A DNA stretch of 8,458 bases from Bacteroidota bacterium (GTDB taxonomy: Bacteria; Bacteroidota; Ignavibacteria; SZUA-365), in NCBI GenBank assembly GCA_023432805.1, contig JAEYUG010000082.1, positions 1 through 8,458 on the forward strand. Reading direction: 5' to 3'. Both the position numbers and the translations under genes were made by a program. Positions 1 through 5,941 of this stretch are shown here, piece by piece (within the stretch, counting starts at the first letter, position 1; every line of letters starts with the position of its first letter). The notes under the pieces are model-generated. The model was not told the DNA's origin. It worked only from the letters and a program-made list of their open reading frames with translations, and did no database searches.

Positions 1-74
1 CCGCTCGGAGGCGGAGAGCAGGAGGGCCCGGGGCCGGAGCCCACCCCACCGGATGCGCCCCTGCACCCCGGACC
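1..74. other. Left-edge sequence downstream of the GldM-like gene
   Basis: Very GC-rich tail after the stop codon of the GldM-like gene. No ATG exists on the minus strand here. On either strand, bases 24-42 can fold as GGGC-CCGG / CCGG-A-GCCC with one bulged base and a 2-base loop. There is no T-run after it, so I cannot call it a terminator. Whether a further gene of the same operon begins beyond the edge cannot be seen. Confidence 0.3.
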
Positions 75-1541
75 TCAGTCAGGTGTGATGATAACGGGGA
101 CTTCGTATGGCTCGGCGCCACGAACCGACACACGAATGGTCGCATCGACTCCGTCCCGCGGCACCTTGCCGCGCAGGCGGAAGCTCACATCGGTGTACTG
201 CGAGCCCACTGTGGCATCGATGCTGCTGTCGTCGAGCAGGTCATTGCCACGGTCGTCGGTTACTTCGATCGAAACGGCGTTTGCCGGCACGGGCTCGCTC
301 ACCTCGGCGCTGTATCGTCCACGATAGGCGAGACGAAACGTGAAGCGATGGTTGAGCGCGTACGTGCCGTTCTTCGTGAAGCTCCCACCGAGCGAGCGCA
401 GCTGTAGCGGATCGACACGGAACGTGAAGGTCGAGCCACCGACATCTTCGACGGGATAGTCGCGTCCGGCATAGGTTGCCTTGACGACCATGACACCGGG
501 GCCCTTTGGCACATGCGTGACATGCACACCCGTTCCCGAGGCGGTCTTCACGCCGTCTTCGAGAATCGTCCATGCATATTGGGATGCGTCTTCGAGACCC
601 GCCACCTGGATGTTCAACTTGAAGGTCTCCTTGACGTACGCAGTCTTCGGAAGCTGCTGCTTCAGCACGGGTTTGCGGGTGGTAAGGGTGAACGATGCAT
701 GTGCCTGATCACGTGTGCCCTCGCCGCGATTGCCCGCGGCGGCGACCTGCACCTTCTGCGTGCCTTCGCTTGTTCCCGTGCCGGTCCATCGGATCTGCGA
801 ACCCTCGCGCGAGACCGACCCGATGGTCGCCCCCACGCGCACGGCGTCGCCACCGATGCCCTGCACCTCGATGGGCGTCGTGATCGGGAAGCCGACGGCG
901 GTGATCACCTCCTGCGGGGCGAAGATGCCGATCTGCGAGGGGGGACTGATGACGTCGACGGTGATCGTGGATGTGATCTCGCCGTTGCGGAGCACCGCAT
1001 CGATATCGGGATAGATCGATCTGATGTAGCGATAGTCGAAGACGAGATTGCCCATTTTCACCGAATCGCCGAGCAGCATCATGCGGCCCGTTCCGGCACT
1101 GCCGATGAATTCATAGCGTCCGACGGCAGGAGCGGTCCACATGAAGCCATAGCGTCGCTGGCCCCTGACGAGTCCGGTTGCATCGGCCGCGGTGATGTGC
1201 TCGCCGTAGCGCAGCTCGCCGACAGCCGTGCCGTTGCGCAGCACGCGGATGCGTGGCATCTGTGTGATATCGTCATTGTCGCCCACGCCCTGGATGATGA
1301 AGTCGAAGGGCCGCGTTTCCCCGACCTTCATCTGATTGGTGCCCTGCGTCACTGCGACGGGCATGGTCTGCGTCATCTCCCGCACGATGCGTTCGATGGT
1401 TGCGCGGAGCTGGCGCTCCTTTTCGATGAACCCCGCCTCCGCCTCGTCGCGTTCGACGATGATGATGAGCAGTTCGCAGATGACCGCGAGATAGAGAAAG
1501 AAGTACACCTGGTACTTCGTGTAGGACTTGCTGTCAGCCAT
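75..1541 (-). CDS. GldM/PorM-like motor periplasmic subunit (divergent)
   Basis: A 488-residue protein with one N-terminal membrane helix (about residues 11-29), no cleavable signal peptide, a short charged amphipathic stretch (38-58) and a long beta-rich periplasmic part. GldM/PorM (usually about 515 residues) has this build: a helix sits inside the GldL ring, and periplasmic domains carry motor torque to the type IX secretion or gliding apparatus. The start of the family's D2 domain is visible at about 197-230, where the sequence ISPPSQIGIF leads into a segment like the PorM stretch 'ISPTKMNV...PVSISVPG'. Two departures are visible. Lysine 9 stands where GldM has its conserved arginine 9, and glutamate 23 lies inside the helix. 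The C-terminal third is not recognisable to me. The start at 1541 is supported by AGGGGG at 1550-1555, 8 bases upstream. The gene follows the GldL-like gene by 102 bases in the usual gldL-gldM order. The family call is by eye; the function is inferred. Confidence 0.72.
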   Translation of the reverse strand: MADSKSYTKYQVYFFLYLAVICELLIIIVERDEAEAGFIEKERQLRATIERIVREMTQTMPVAVTQGTNQMKVGETRPFDFIIQGVGDNDDITQMPRIRVLRNGTAVGELRYGEHITAADATGLVRGQRRYGFMWTAPAVGRYEFIGSAGTGRMMLLGDSVKMGNLVFDYRYIRSIYPDIDAVLRNGEITSTITVDVISPPSQIGIFAPQEVITAVGFPITTPIEVQGIGGDAVRVGATIGSVSREGSQIRWTGTGTSEGTQKVQVAAAGNRGEGTRDQAHASFTLTTRKPVLKQQLPKTAYVKETFKLNIQVAGLEDASQYAWTILEDGVKTASGTGVHVTHVPKGPGVMVVKATYAGRDYPVEDVGGSTFTFRVDPLQLRSLGGSFTKNGTYALNHRFTFRLAYRGRYSAEVSEPVPANAVSIEVTDDRGNDLLDDSSIDATVGSQYTDVSFRLRGKVPRDGVDATIRVSVRGAEPYEVPVIITPD

Positions 1542-1602
1542 GGTTGGATCCCCCTGAATAAACGTGCATGTGGTCCGAAAATGTTGCTGGCGGGCGGAGT
1601 CT

Positions 1603-1632
1603 GCCGCGCATCCCGGAGCAGAGATGCGCGGC
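1603..1632 (-). other. Hairpin between the GldL-like and GldM-like genes
   Basis: A perfect 10-base inverted repeat (GCCGCGCATC at 1603-1612, GATGCGCGGC at 1623-1632) with a 10-base loop, starting 11 bases after the GldL-like stop. The nearest T-rich bases on the minus strand (ACATTTT) are about 20 bases further on, so it does not look like a classic intrinsic terminator. It may tune the ratio of the two subunits through partial termination or mRNA processing. That role is inference. Confidence 0.5.
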
Positions 1633-1643
1633 GGGGGCTTCCG

Positions 1644-2537
1644 CTAGGCGGCGGCGGAGTGCCCCATGCGGCGGGCATACTCCTCTCGCCACGAGGCCTC
1701 GATGTCTTCCTTCACTTTGTCGATCATGCGCACGGCATCTTCCCGCAGGATCCACTTGTCGGTGTCGAGCACGGCAGTCCGGGTCGAGGTCACGGTCTGC
1801 GCGTCGGCGATCTCCATCTGCTTCTCGTACCAGGTGGTCATGCCGAGCAGGCAGAGCACGCTCATTTCGATCACGATCGCGATGATGATCATGTCGGGCT
1901 GATGGGCGGTCATGAATTTGATACCGCGGAGTCCGATATTCAGGATGAGGAATGCCGTGCCCACGAAGGCGACCGCCGTGATGTTGTTCTTGTATGCGGG
2001 GATGAACGCGTTGTGCATGTAGAGTGCGAAGGCGCGACGCGCGCCCGTGGTCTCTCGCAGCCAGCGTGCGGGCTCGTCGATGAGATGACGGCCGAAATCG
2101 GGGGCGATGCCACTCGCGGAGAGGATGCCGCCGACTGCGGCGTGCAGGCGTCCGCGCGTGAGCATGAAGCCAAGCGGGGTGAAGAAGAGCAGAATGATCA
2201 GCGTGGCAGTGCCGATCACGGCAAGGATCATCCGCAGATCGAGAATGAACGTCGAGAGACCGATGCGCGCGACGTATTCACCGTTGGTGGCATTGTCCAC
2301 AAGCGTTCCACCGCTCGGTGCGAGCATCGACAGTTCGTCGTGCGTGGCCTCTGCCAATGTGCGATCTTCGCGTGCGAGACGCGTCTTCAGGTCATCGAGC
2401 GAGATGCGCGCCTTCGCGGCGGGTGCTGCGACATGCGCGTCGTGGGTGGATGCGGATTGCTGCGCGAGCGCTCCGTCAGGAGTGGCGAGAACAAGCGCGA
2501 CGATGAAGAGGGTGAGGAAGATGCGTGTGTGGTTCAT
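1644..2537 (-). CDS. GldL-like motor membrane subunit with extra N-terminal segment
   Basis: A 297-residue membrane protein. It has a Sec-type signal peptide (residues 1-25, cleavage predicted after GALA), a mature N-terminal stretch, a membrane helix at about 102-125, then two close helices at about 185-206 and 215-233, and a charged C-terminal cytoplasmic tail. The last two helices match the GldL/PorL core by eye: the linker GIKFMTAHQPDM corresponds to GldL 'KIMHWPG', and AIVIEMSVLCLL to 'LLTEAVIFAL'. Glutamate 224 falls on the GldL membrane glutamate that is essential for proton flow. The signal peptide and the helix at 102-125 are not part of standard GldL, so this is an extended version. 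The start at 2537 is chosen over an in-frame upstream ATG at 2702 because GGAGGG (2543-2548) lies 5 bases upstream and a signal peptide begins there. It precedes the GldM-like gene, its expected partner. An unrelated helical membrane protein coupled to a GldM-like partner remains possible. Confidence 0.68.
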   Translation of the reverse strand: MNHTRIFLTLFIVALVLATPDGALAQQSASTHDAHVAAPAAKARISLDDLKTRLAREDRTLAEATHDELSMLAPSGGTLVDNATNGEYVARIGLSTFILDLRMILAVIGTATLIILLFFTPLGFMLTRGRLHAAVGGILSASGIAPDFGRHLIDEPARWLRETTGARRAFALYMHNAFIPAYKNNITAVAFVGTAFLILNIGLRGIKFMTAHQPDMIIIAIVIEMSVLCLLGMTTWYEKQMEIADAQTVTSTRTAVLDTDKWILREDAVRMIDKVKEDIEASWREEYARRMGHSAAA

Positions 2538-2777
2538 GACGTCCCTCCAGGATCCTGCGTGTGGTGGATGTGGTGCGTTGCCCGGAGTGGATGCAATCGC
2601 CGGGCCAACCGGGGTGCACCGCCCATTTCCGCATGTCGACCTGCGAAATCGGGGGGAAGCCGCGCGAGGCCGCAAGGGCAGCGGAGCGGAACCGGTGCGC
2701 AATCGTCACAACGGGTGTGAACGCGAGATACAGTGTCGGAGGTGTCATGTCGGCATCCCTTGATGTGTCGTTGCGTG
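2538..2777 (-). other. Long 5' leader of the motor operon
   Basis: About 240 bases separate the predicted promoter from the GldL-like start. A possible leader reading frame starts with ATG at 2748, behind an AGGG-type ribosome site, and runs 90 codons to 2476, overlapping the first 62 bases of the GldL-like gene in another frame. Its product (beginning MTPPTLYLAF) resembles nothing I know, and its later half is His/Arg/Thr-rich as expected of out-of-frame GC-rich DNA. I therefore do not call it a gene. I see no recognisable riboswitch. Confidence 0.35.
2543..2548 (-). promoter_or_regulatory. Ribosome binding site of the GldL-like gene
   Basis: GGAGGG on the minus strand, 5 bases before the ATG at 2537. 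It is the strongest Shine-Dalgarno match in the window and decides the start against the longer in-frame reading from 2702. Confidence 0.75.
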
Positions 2778-2809
2778 CAAACATAGTGCGACCCGGAGGT
2801 GGGCGCAAT
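2778..2809 (-). promoter_or_regulatory. Bacteroidota-type promoter of the motor operon
   Basis: On the minus strand ATTG (2809-2806) is followed after 20 bases by TATGTTTG (2785-2778), an exact match to the TAnnTTTG -7 element with the expected -33 spacing. It lies directly behind the terminator of the preceding unit, as a new operon promoter should. Confidence 0.6.
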
Positions 2810-2833
2810 GCATGCGGCAGGCAGGGACGAACA

Positions 2834-2859
2834 AAGGGTGGACGTTGTCGTCCACCCTT
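2834..2859 (-). terminator. Intrinsic terminator of the transporter/kinase operon
   Basis: A perfect 11-base stem (2834-2844 with 2849-2859) closed by a 4-base loop. On the minus strand the second arm ends in TT and runs into TGTT. It begins 22 bases past the stop codon of the P-loop protein and just before the next promoter. This is the cleanest terminator in the window. Confidence 0.8.
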
Positions 2860-2881
2860 CTGTGCGGCAGGGGTGATGCGG

Positions 2882-3616
2882 TCAGCAGGTGCGGGCGGGG
2901 TCGTCGGCGACGAGGGCGCGAGCGCGGGTGAAGACCTCGTCGAGGGCGGGACCGAGCAGGGCAACATCCTCAGTCCTGCTCGGCACATTCGCGAACACGA
3001 CATAGGGAACCTTGTGTCCCTTGATCTCGATGTGCGTCGGCGATGCGGCCGACACCTCGGCCCAGTCGCTTTCCTTGTACAGACGTTCGAGCTTCGCGTC
3101 GGGCAGGCCGTGCTCGAGAATCGAATCGGGACGGTCGGGATTGAAGCGCTTGCGGTTCTTGCGGAGGCTCTCCTCCCAGGTGACGTCGATGTACACGATC
3201 ACGGCACGCGAGAGAATGCGATCGCTCAGATGTTGGAATGCCGATGCGAATCCTCCGTGCTCGGAGCCTCGTGCGAATTCGAGGATGCTCGTGTACGTCG
3301 TGTGATAGTCTGCGTCGCGCAGCTTCTTGTCGTACTCGAAGCTGATGCGCTCGATCAGAAGATCCCACTGGTACTGGTGAAGGAAGTACCCGTCGCTGTC
3401 TGACTGCACGCGTGGCCTGCCCATGACCTTCTCGAGAATGGCGTCCTCCTCGAACCAGGTCCACAACATCGGGAAATCGTCGATTTCCTCGAAGGCACCG
3501 ACACCGAAGCGTGCGATGCGTTCGTCACGCGGCGTCTTCTTCAGGAAGTCGATGACTTCGGACTTGCCCGCAGCGGGCCGCCCGATCAGGATGATGATGG
3601 GAAATCTCGTATTCAT
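2882..3616 (-). CDS. P-loop NTPase, putative small-molecule kinase
   Basis: A 244-residue soluble protein that I cannot assign to a named family. A beta strand (PIIILI) leads into a perfect Walker A motif, GRPAAGKS, at residues 12-19. An acidic EEIDDF stretch at 43-48 and ILEFARG at 111-117 are candidates for the catalytic or Walker B acids. Residues 142-160 (YIDV followed by EESLRKNRKRF) look like the core strand plus arginine-rich lid of nucleoside- or adenylate-kinase-type enzymes. No transport, helicase or GTPase signature is present. It has no signal peptide or membrane segment, so it acts in the cytoplasm. It starts 36 bases after the MFS transporter and is followed by a terminator, so it is the last gene of a two-gene operon. 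The link to an organophosphate transporter suggests a phosphorylated metabolite as substrate or product, which is inference only. The ribosome site is weak (GGAA). Confidence 0.6.
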   Translation of the reverse strand: MNTRFPIIILIGRPAAGKSEVIDFLKKTPRDERIARFGVGAFEEIDDFPMLWTWFEEDAILEKVMGRPRVQSDSDGYFLHQYQWDLLIERISFEYDKKLRDADYHTTYTSILEFARGSEHGGFASAFQHLSDRILSRAVIVYIDVTWEESLRKNRKRFNPDRPDSILEHGLPDAKLERLYKESDWAEVSAASPTHIEIKGHKVPYVVFANVPSRTEDVALLGPALDEVFTRARALVADDPARTC

Positions 3617-3652
3617 GCGTGTTCCGTATGTGTTCAGGATGATGTGTGCGTG

Positions 3653-4999
3653 TCAGTGTGCACCCTTCCCCTTCGGGATGGCGTTCCAGATGCGAAAGGT
3701 GAGCAGGATGCCGATCACTGCGAAGGGAATCAGGAAGACCGGCCAGTAGTGCCAGTTCGTGCTCGTGATGTAACCGAGCGAGAGTGACTGGATGCCCGTG
3801 CCGAGATAGACGAGTCCGTCGATCAGTCCCACCGCGGTGGCCGCGGCCTTGCGCCCGCCGAAGTCCATTGTCGCCGTACCACTCAGCATGCCATGTGTGC
3901 CGATGACGGTGATCGAGATGATGAACACCATCCCGCCGAGAACATGCGGTGTGTTGTCGAGGGAGAAGACCATGCCGATCACGGCGAGCAGCAGCACCCC
4001 GTAGAACAATCCGGCGACAGGTGCGCGCCTCGACCCGAACACATGATCCGACAACCAGCCCGCGAGTATGCCGCCAGTCGCACCGGCGATCATGAGCATC
4101 AGTCCCCAATTGTTGAGCCAGAAATCCCACGATGCGACCTGCGATGCAGCGGCCACCTGCTCCTTGGCGTAGATCGGGAACCAGTGCATCACACCGTTGC
4201 GCAGCACGCCCGTGCAGAGTTCGATGAGTCCCACGGTGAGGATGACGGGATTGGTGAAGATGCGGCGGAGGATGTCCCGGAGCACGAAGGGCGTGTCTTC
4301 CTCGCCCGACGACGCATCGCCAGTGTGGAAGTTCGCGAAGCCAGCCTGCTCGGGGTGGTCACGCAGAATGAACACGTCGATGACGAACCAGACGAGCAGG
4401 ATCGCAGCTGGGACGAAGAACACCAGCCAGTACTGGGGATTGGACGGGTCGACCGCCTCGGTCCAGTTGACGATGGCCTGACTCCAGTCGAAGGCGAAGT
4501 AGAGTCCGAGTGAAATGAGGATGCCGAAGATGCCGCCGAACACTCCGCGCTCGCGTACGTGGAACCAGGAGGCGTTGACCTTCACGATGGCCACGGCGCC
4601 GTAGCTCTGGAAGTACATGTTCGCAGCATAGAGCACCGAGAACCAGAGCGTGAGATTGACCGCCCACCCCCAGGAAAGAATGCCGAGCAGCAGGACGCCC
4701 ATGAGGATGTTCATGATTGCCGAACCCGCCGAACCGATCAGGATCGCGCGCTTGCCGCCGATCCGGTCGGTGAGGGGACCGTTGATCAGAAACGAGAACG
4801 CATAGGTGATCGTGCCGGCTGCGAAGATGATGCCGAAGGCCTCCTTCGACATCAGGTCGCCGAGAGCGTTCTTCGACACGGTGAGATTGTACCGCGCCAT
4901 GTAGAGGAAGGCGTAGGTGAGTCCCAGCGGCAGCCAGTTGAGAATGCGGCGCCGACGGAAATCCGCACTGTGGTTGAGGGGATTGGATCCGAACTTCAT
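3653..4999 (-). CDS. Organophosphate:phosphate antiporter family MFS transporter (GlpT/UhpT-like)
   Basis: A 448-residue inner-membrane protein with about 12 hydrophobic helices and a central charged loop (about 212-245), the usual size for the OPA family, which swaps sugar phosphates or glycerol-3-phosphate for inorganic phosphate. Residues 34-44 (MARYNLTVSKN) place arginine 36 on the phosphate-binding arginine 45 of E. coli GlpT. Arginine 267 in GVLRNGVMHWFPIY fits GlpT arginine 269. The MFS loop motif is GPLTDRIGGKRA (74-85). The helix-5 histidine of GlpT (His165) has no clear counterpart in GIFGILISLG (156-165), so the substrate may not be glycerol-3-phosphate. The family also includes UhpC-like phosphate-ester sensors, but no sensor kinase lies beside it here. 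It follows rlmB by 114 bases with a probable terminator between, and precedes the P-loop gene by 36 bases. No clear Shine-Dalgarno site precedes the ATG. Confidence 0.85.
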   Translation of the reverse strand: MKFGSNPLNHSADFRRRRILNWLPLGLTYAFLYMARYNLTVSKNALGDLMSKEAFGIIFAAGTITYAFSFLINGPLTDRIGGKRAILIGSAGSAIMNILMGVLLLGILSWGWAVNLTLWFSVLYAANMYFQSYGAVAIVKVNASWFHVRERGVFGGIFGILISLGLYFAFDWSQAIVNWTEAVDPSNPQYWLVFFVPAAILLVWFVIDVFILRDHPEQAGFANFHTGDASSGEEDTPFVLRDILRRIFTNPVILTVGLIELCTGVLRNGVMHWFPIYAKEQVAAASQVASWDFWLNNWGLMLMIAGATGGILAGWLSDHVFGSRRAPVAGLFYGVLLLAVIGMVFSLDNTPHVLGGMVFIISITVIGTHGMLSGTATMDFGGRKAAATAVGLIDGLVYLGTGIQSLSLGYITSTNWHYWPVFLIPFAVIGILLTFRIWNAIPKGKGAH

Positions 5000-5056
5000 G
5001 TCTTGAGACCGATCGAATGAATGCGTGTGCAGCGGAACGGCTGGCGATACGACACG

Positions 5057-5064
5057 GAAAAATA
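5057..5064 (-). promoter_or_regulatory. Possible -7 element for the transporter operon
   Basis: TATTTTTC on the minus strand is one base from TAnnTTTG and lies 57 bases before the transporter ATG. No TTTG-like box is seen at the right distance upstream, so this is weak. The rest of 5000-5056 shows nothing else I can name. Confidence 0.28.
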
Positions 5065-5067
5065 GAG

Positions 5068-5095
5068 AAAAAGATGCGGACCCGTGCGCCGCGTC
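5068..5095 (-). terminator. Probable intrinsic terminator after rlmB
   Basis: On the minus strand GACGCGG (5095-5089) pairs with CCGCATC (5079-5073) over 7 positions with one C/A mismatch and a 9-base loop, followed at once by TTTTT (5072-5068). It starts 18 bases after the rlmB stop. The short, imperfect stem makes it moderate, but the T-run is the best in the window. Confidence 0.5.
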
Positions 5096-5113
5096 GCTGT
5101 TGTTCGGTGATGT

Positions 5114-5836
5114 CTACAGACGTTTGCGGCGGACCTCGTAGAGCGCGAGGGCTGCAGCGACGGACGCGTTGAGCGAGTCGATATGACCCCACATCGGGAT
5201 GCGTACGAGCATGTCGCAGGCCTTGCGGATTGTCGGGCGGAGTCCGCCACCCTCGGCACCGACCACGATGCAGAGCGGGCGCTCGCCATCCAGCGCGAAC
5301 AAGTCGATGTCACCGTCGGCCGCCAGACCCGCCACCCAGATCCCCTGTTCCTTGAGTTCCTCAAGTGCGCGTACCAGATGCGGTACGCGTGCGATGCGCA
5401 TGTGAGCCGTTGCACCTGCCGACACCTTCACCACTGTGTCGGTGATGGGAACGGCATCGCGCACGGGGATGATGACGCCATGCGCTCCGGCGCACTCGGC
5501 CGAGCGGATCACCGCACCCGCATTGTGGGGATCGGTGATCCCGTCGAGGGCGACGTAGAACGGGGGATCCTGTTCGACCGATGTGGCGAGCAGTTCGTCG
5601 AGTTCCATGATGTGGGCCTCCTCGACGAGCGCGGCGACGCCCTGCGTGTGCACGCCGGTGCCGAGGCGGTCGAACTTCACCTTGGGCAATTCGACATATG
5701 GGATGTTTCGCGCGCGCGCTGCCTCGCGCACACCGGCCACGGCGCCACCGTGCGCGCCGTAGCGGAAGAAGATCTTGGCGACGCGCGTGCCCGCGGCGAG
5801 GGCTTCGAGAACCGGATTACGACCGAAGATGTACAT
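5114..5836 (-). CDS. rlmB: 23S rRNA (guanosine-2'-O)-methyltransferase RlmB (SpoU/TrmH family)
   Basis: A 240-residue SPOUT enzyme that methylates the ribose of G2251 (E. coli numbering) in the peptidyl-transferase P loop of 23S rRNA, using S-adenosylmethionine. The N-terminal L30e-like RNA-binding domain (about 1-72) opens with YIFGRNPVLEAL and ends with GVHTQGVAAL. The catalytic knot domain follows. Motif 1 is at 98-112 (LDGITDPHNAGAVIR, with Asn105 and catalytic Arg111), motif 2 at 191-199 (VVGAEGGGL), and motif 3 at 213-230 (IPMWGHIDSLNASVAAAL, with the SLN triad at 221-223). Length and motif spacing are normal for RlmB; a related TrmH-family tRNA or rRNA methylase is the only real alternative. 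The start is supported by AGGAG at 5844-5848, 7 bases upstream. The gene lies 96 bases behind recG and may be read from its own promoter. Confidence 0.92.
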   Translation of the reverse strand: MYIFGRNPVLEALAAGTRVAKIFFRYGAHGGAVAGVREAARARNIPYVELPKVKFDRLGTGVHTQGVAALVEEAHIMELDELLATSVEQDPPFYVALDGITDPHNAGAVIRSAECAGAHGVIIPVRDAVPITDTVVKVSAGATAHMRIARVPHLVRALEELKEQGIWVAGLAADGDIDLFALDGERPLCIVVGAEGGGLRPTIRKACDMLVRIPMWGHIDSLNASVAAALALYEVRRKRL

Positions 5837-5859
5837 CAGAGTGCTCCTGAAACGATGCT

Positions 5860-5875
5860 GCGACGCATGCGTCGC
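5860..5875. promoter_or_regulatory. 16-base perfect palindrome in the rlmB leader
   Basis: GCGACGCATGCGTCGC is its own reverse complement and lies 11 bases upstream of the rlmB ribosome site. As DNA it could be the operator of a dimeric regulator; as RNA it gives a 6-base-pair stem with a CAUG loop close to the ribosome site. The sequence does not say which role, if any, applies. Confidence 0.4.
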
Positions 5876-5910
5876 GTTGTGGTGGTGGTGCTGCGTGGAG
5901 ATGATGCATG

Positions 5911-5941
5911 CAATGATAACGCCGTTCGCCAGCTATGCAAT
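5911..5941 (-). promoter_or_regulatory. Candidate promoter for rlmB
   Basis: ATTG (5941-5938, overlapping the recG stop codon) is followed after 19 bases by TATCATTG (5918-5911), one base off TAnnTTTG. This is the same architecture as the recG and motor-operon promoters. It would give a leader of about 70 bases containing the palindrome at 5860-5875. Confidence 0.4.

Noticed and set aside
1644..2702. Longer GldL-like protein starting at 2702
   Set aside because: The extra 55 residues are Arg/Pro-rich and would hide the signal peptide, and the strong ribosome site points to 2537.
513..2720. Plus-strand open frame of 735 codons opposite the motor genes
   Set aside because: Rich in His/Asp/Arg/Ala with no membrane helices or motifs. 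The minus-strand frames have signal peptide, helices and ribosome sites, so this is a shadow frame.
2561..3403. Plus-strand frame of 280 codons opposite the P-loop gene and the motor leader
   Set aside because: It runs through the terminator and promoter and opposite the Walker A protein without any family resemblance or ribosome site.
5905..5912. Short palindrome TGCATGCA in the recG-rlmB gap
   Set aside because: Only 8 bases and expected by chance; it partly overlaps the candidate -7 box and adds no independent support.
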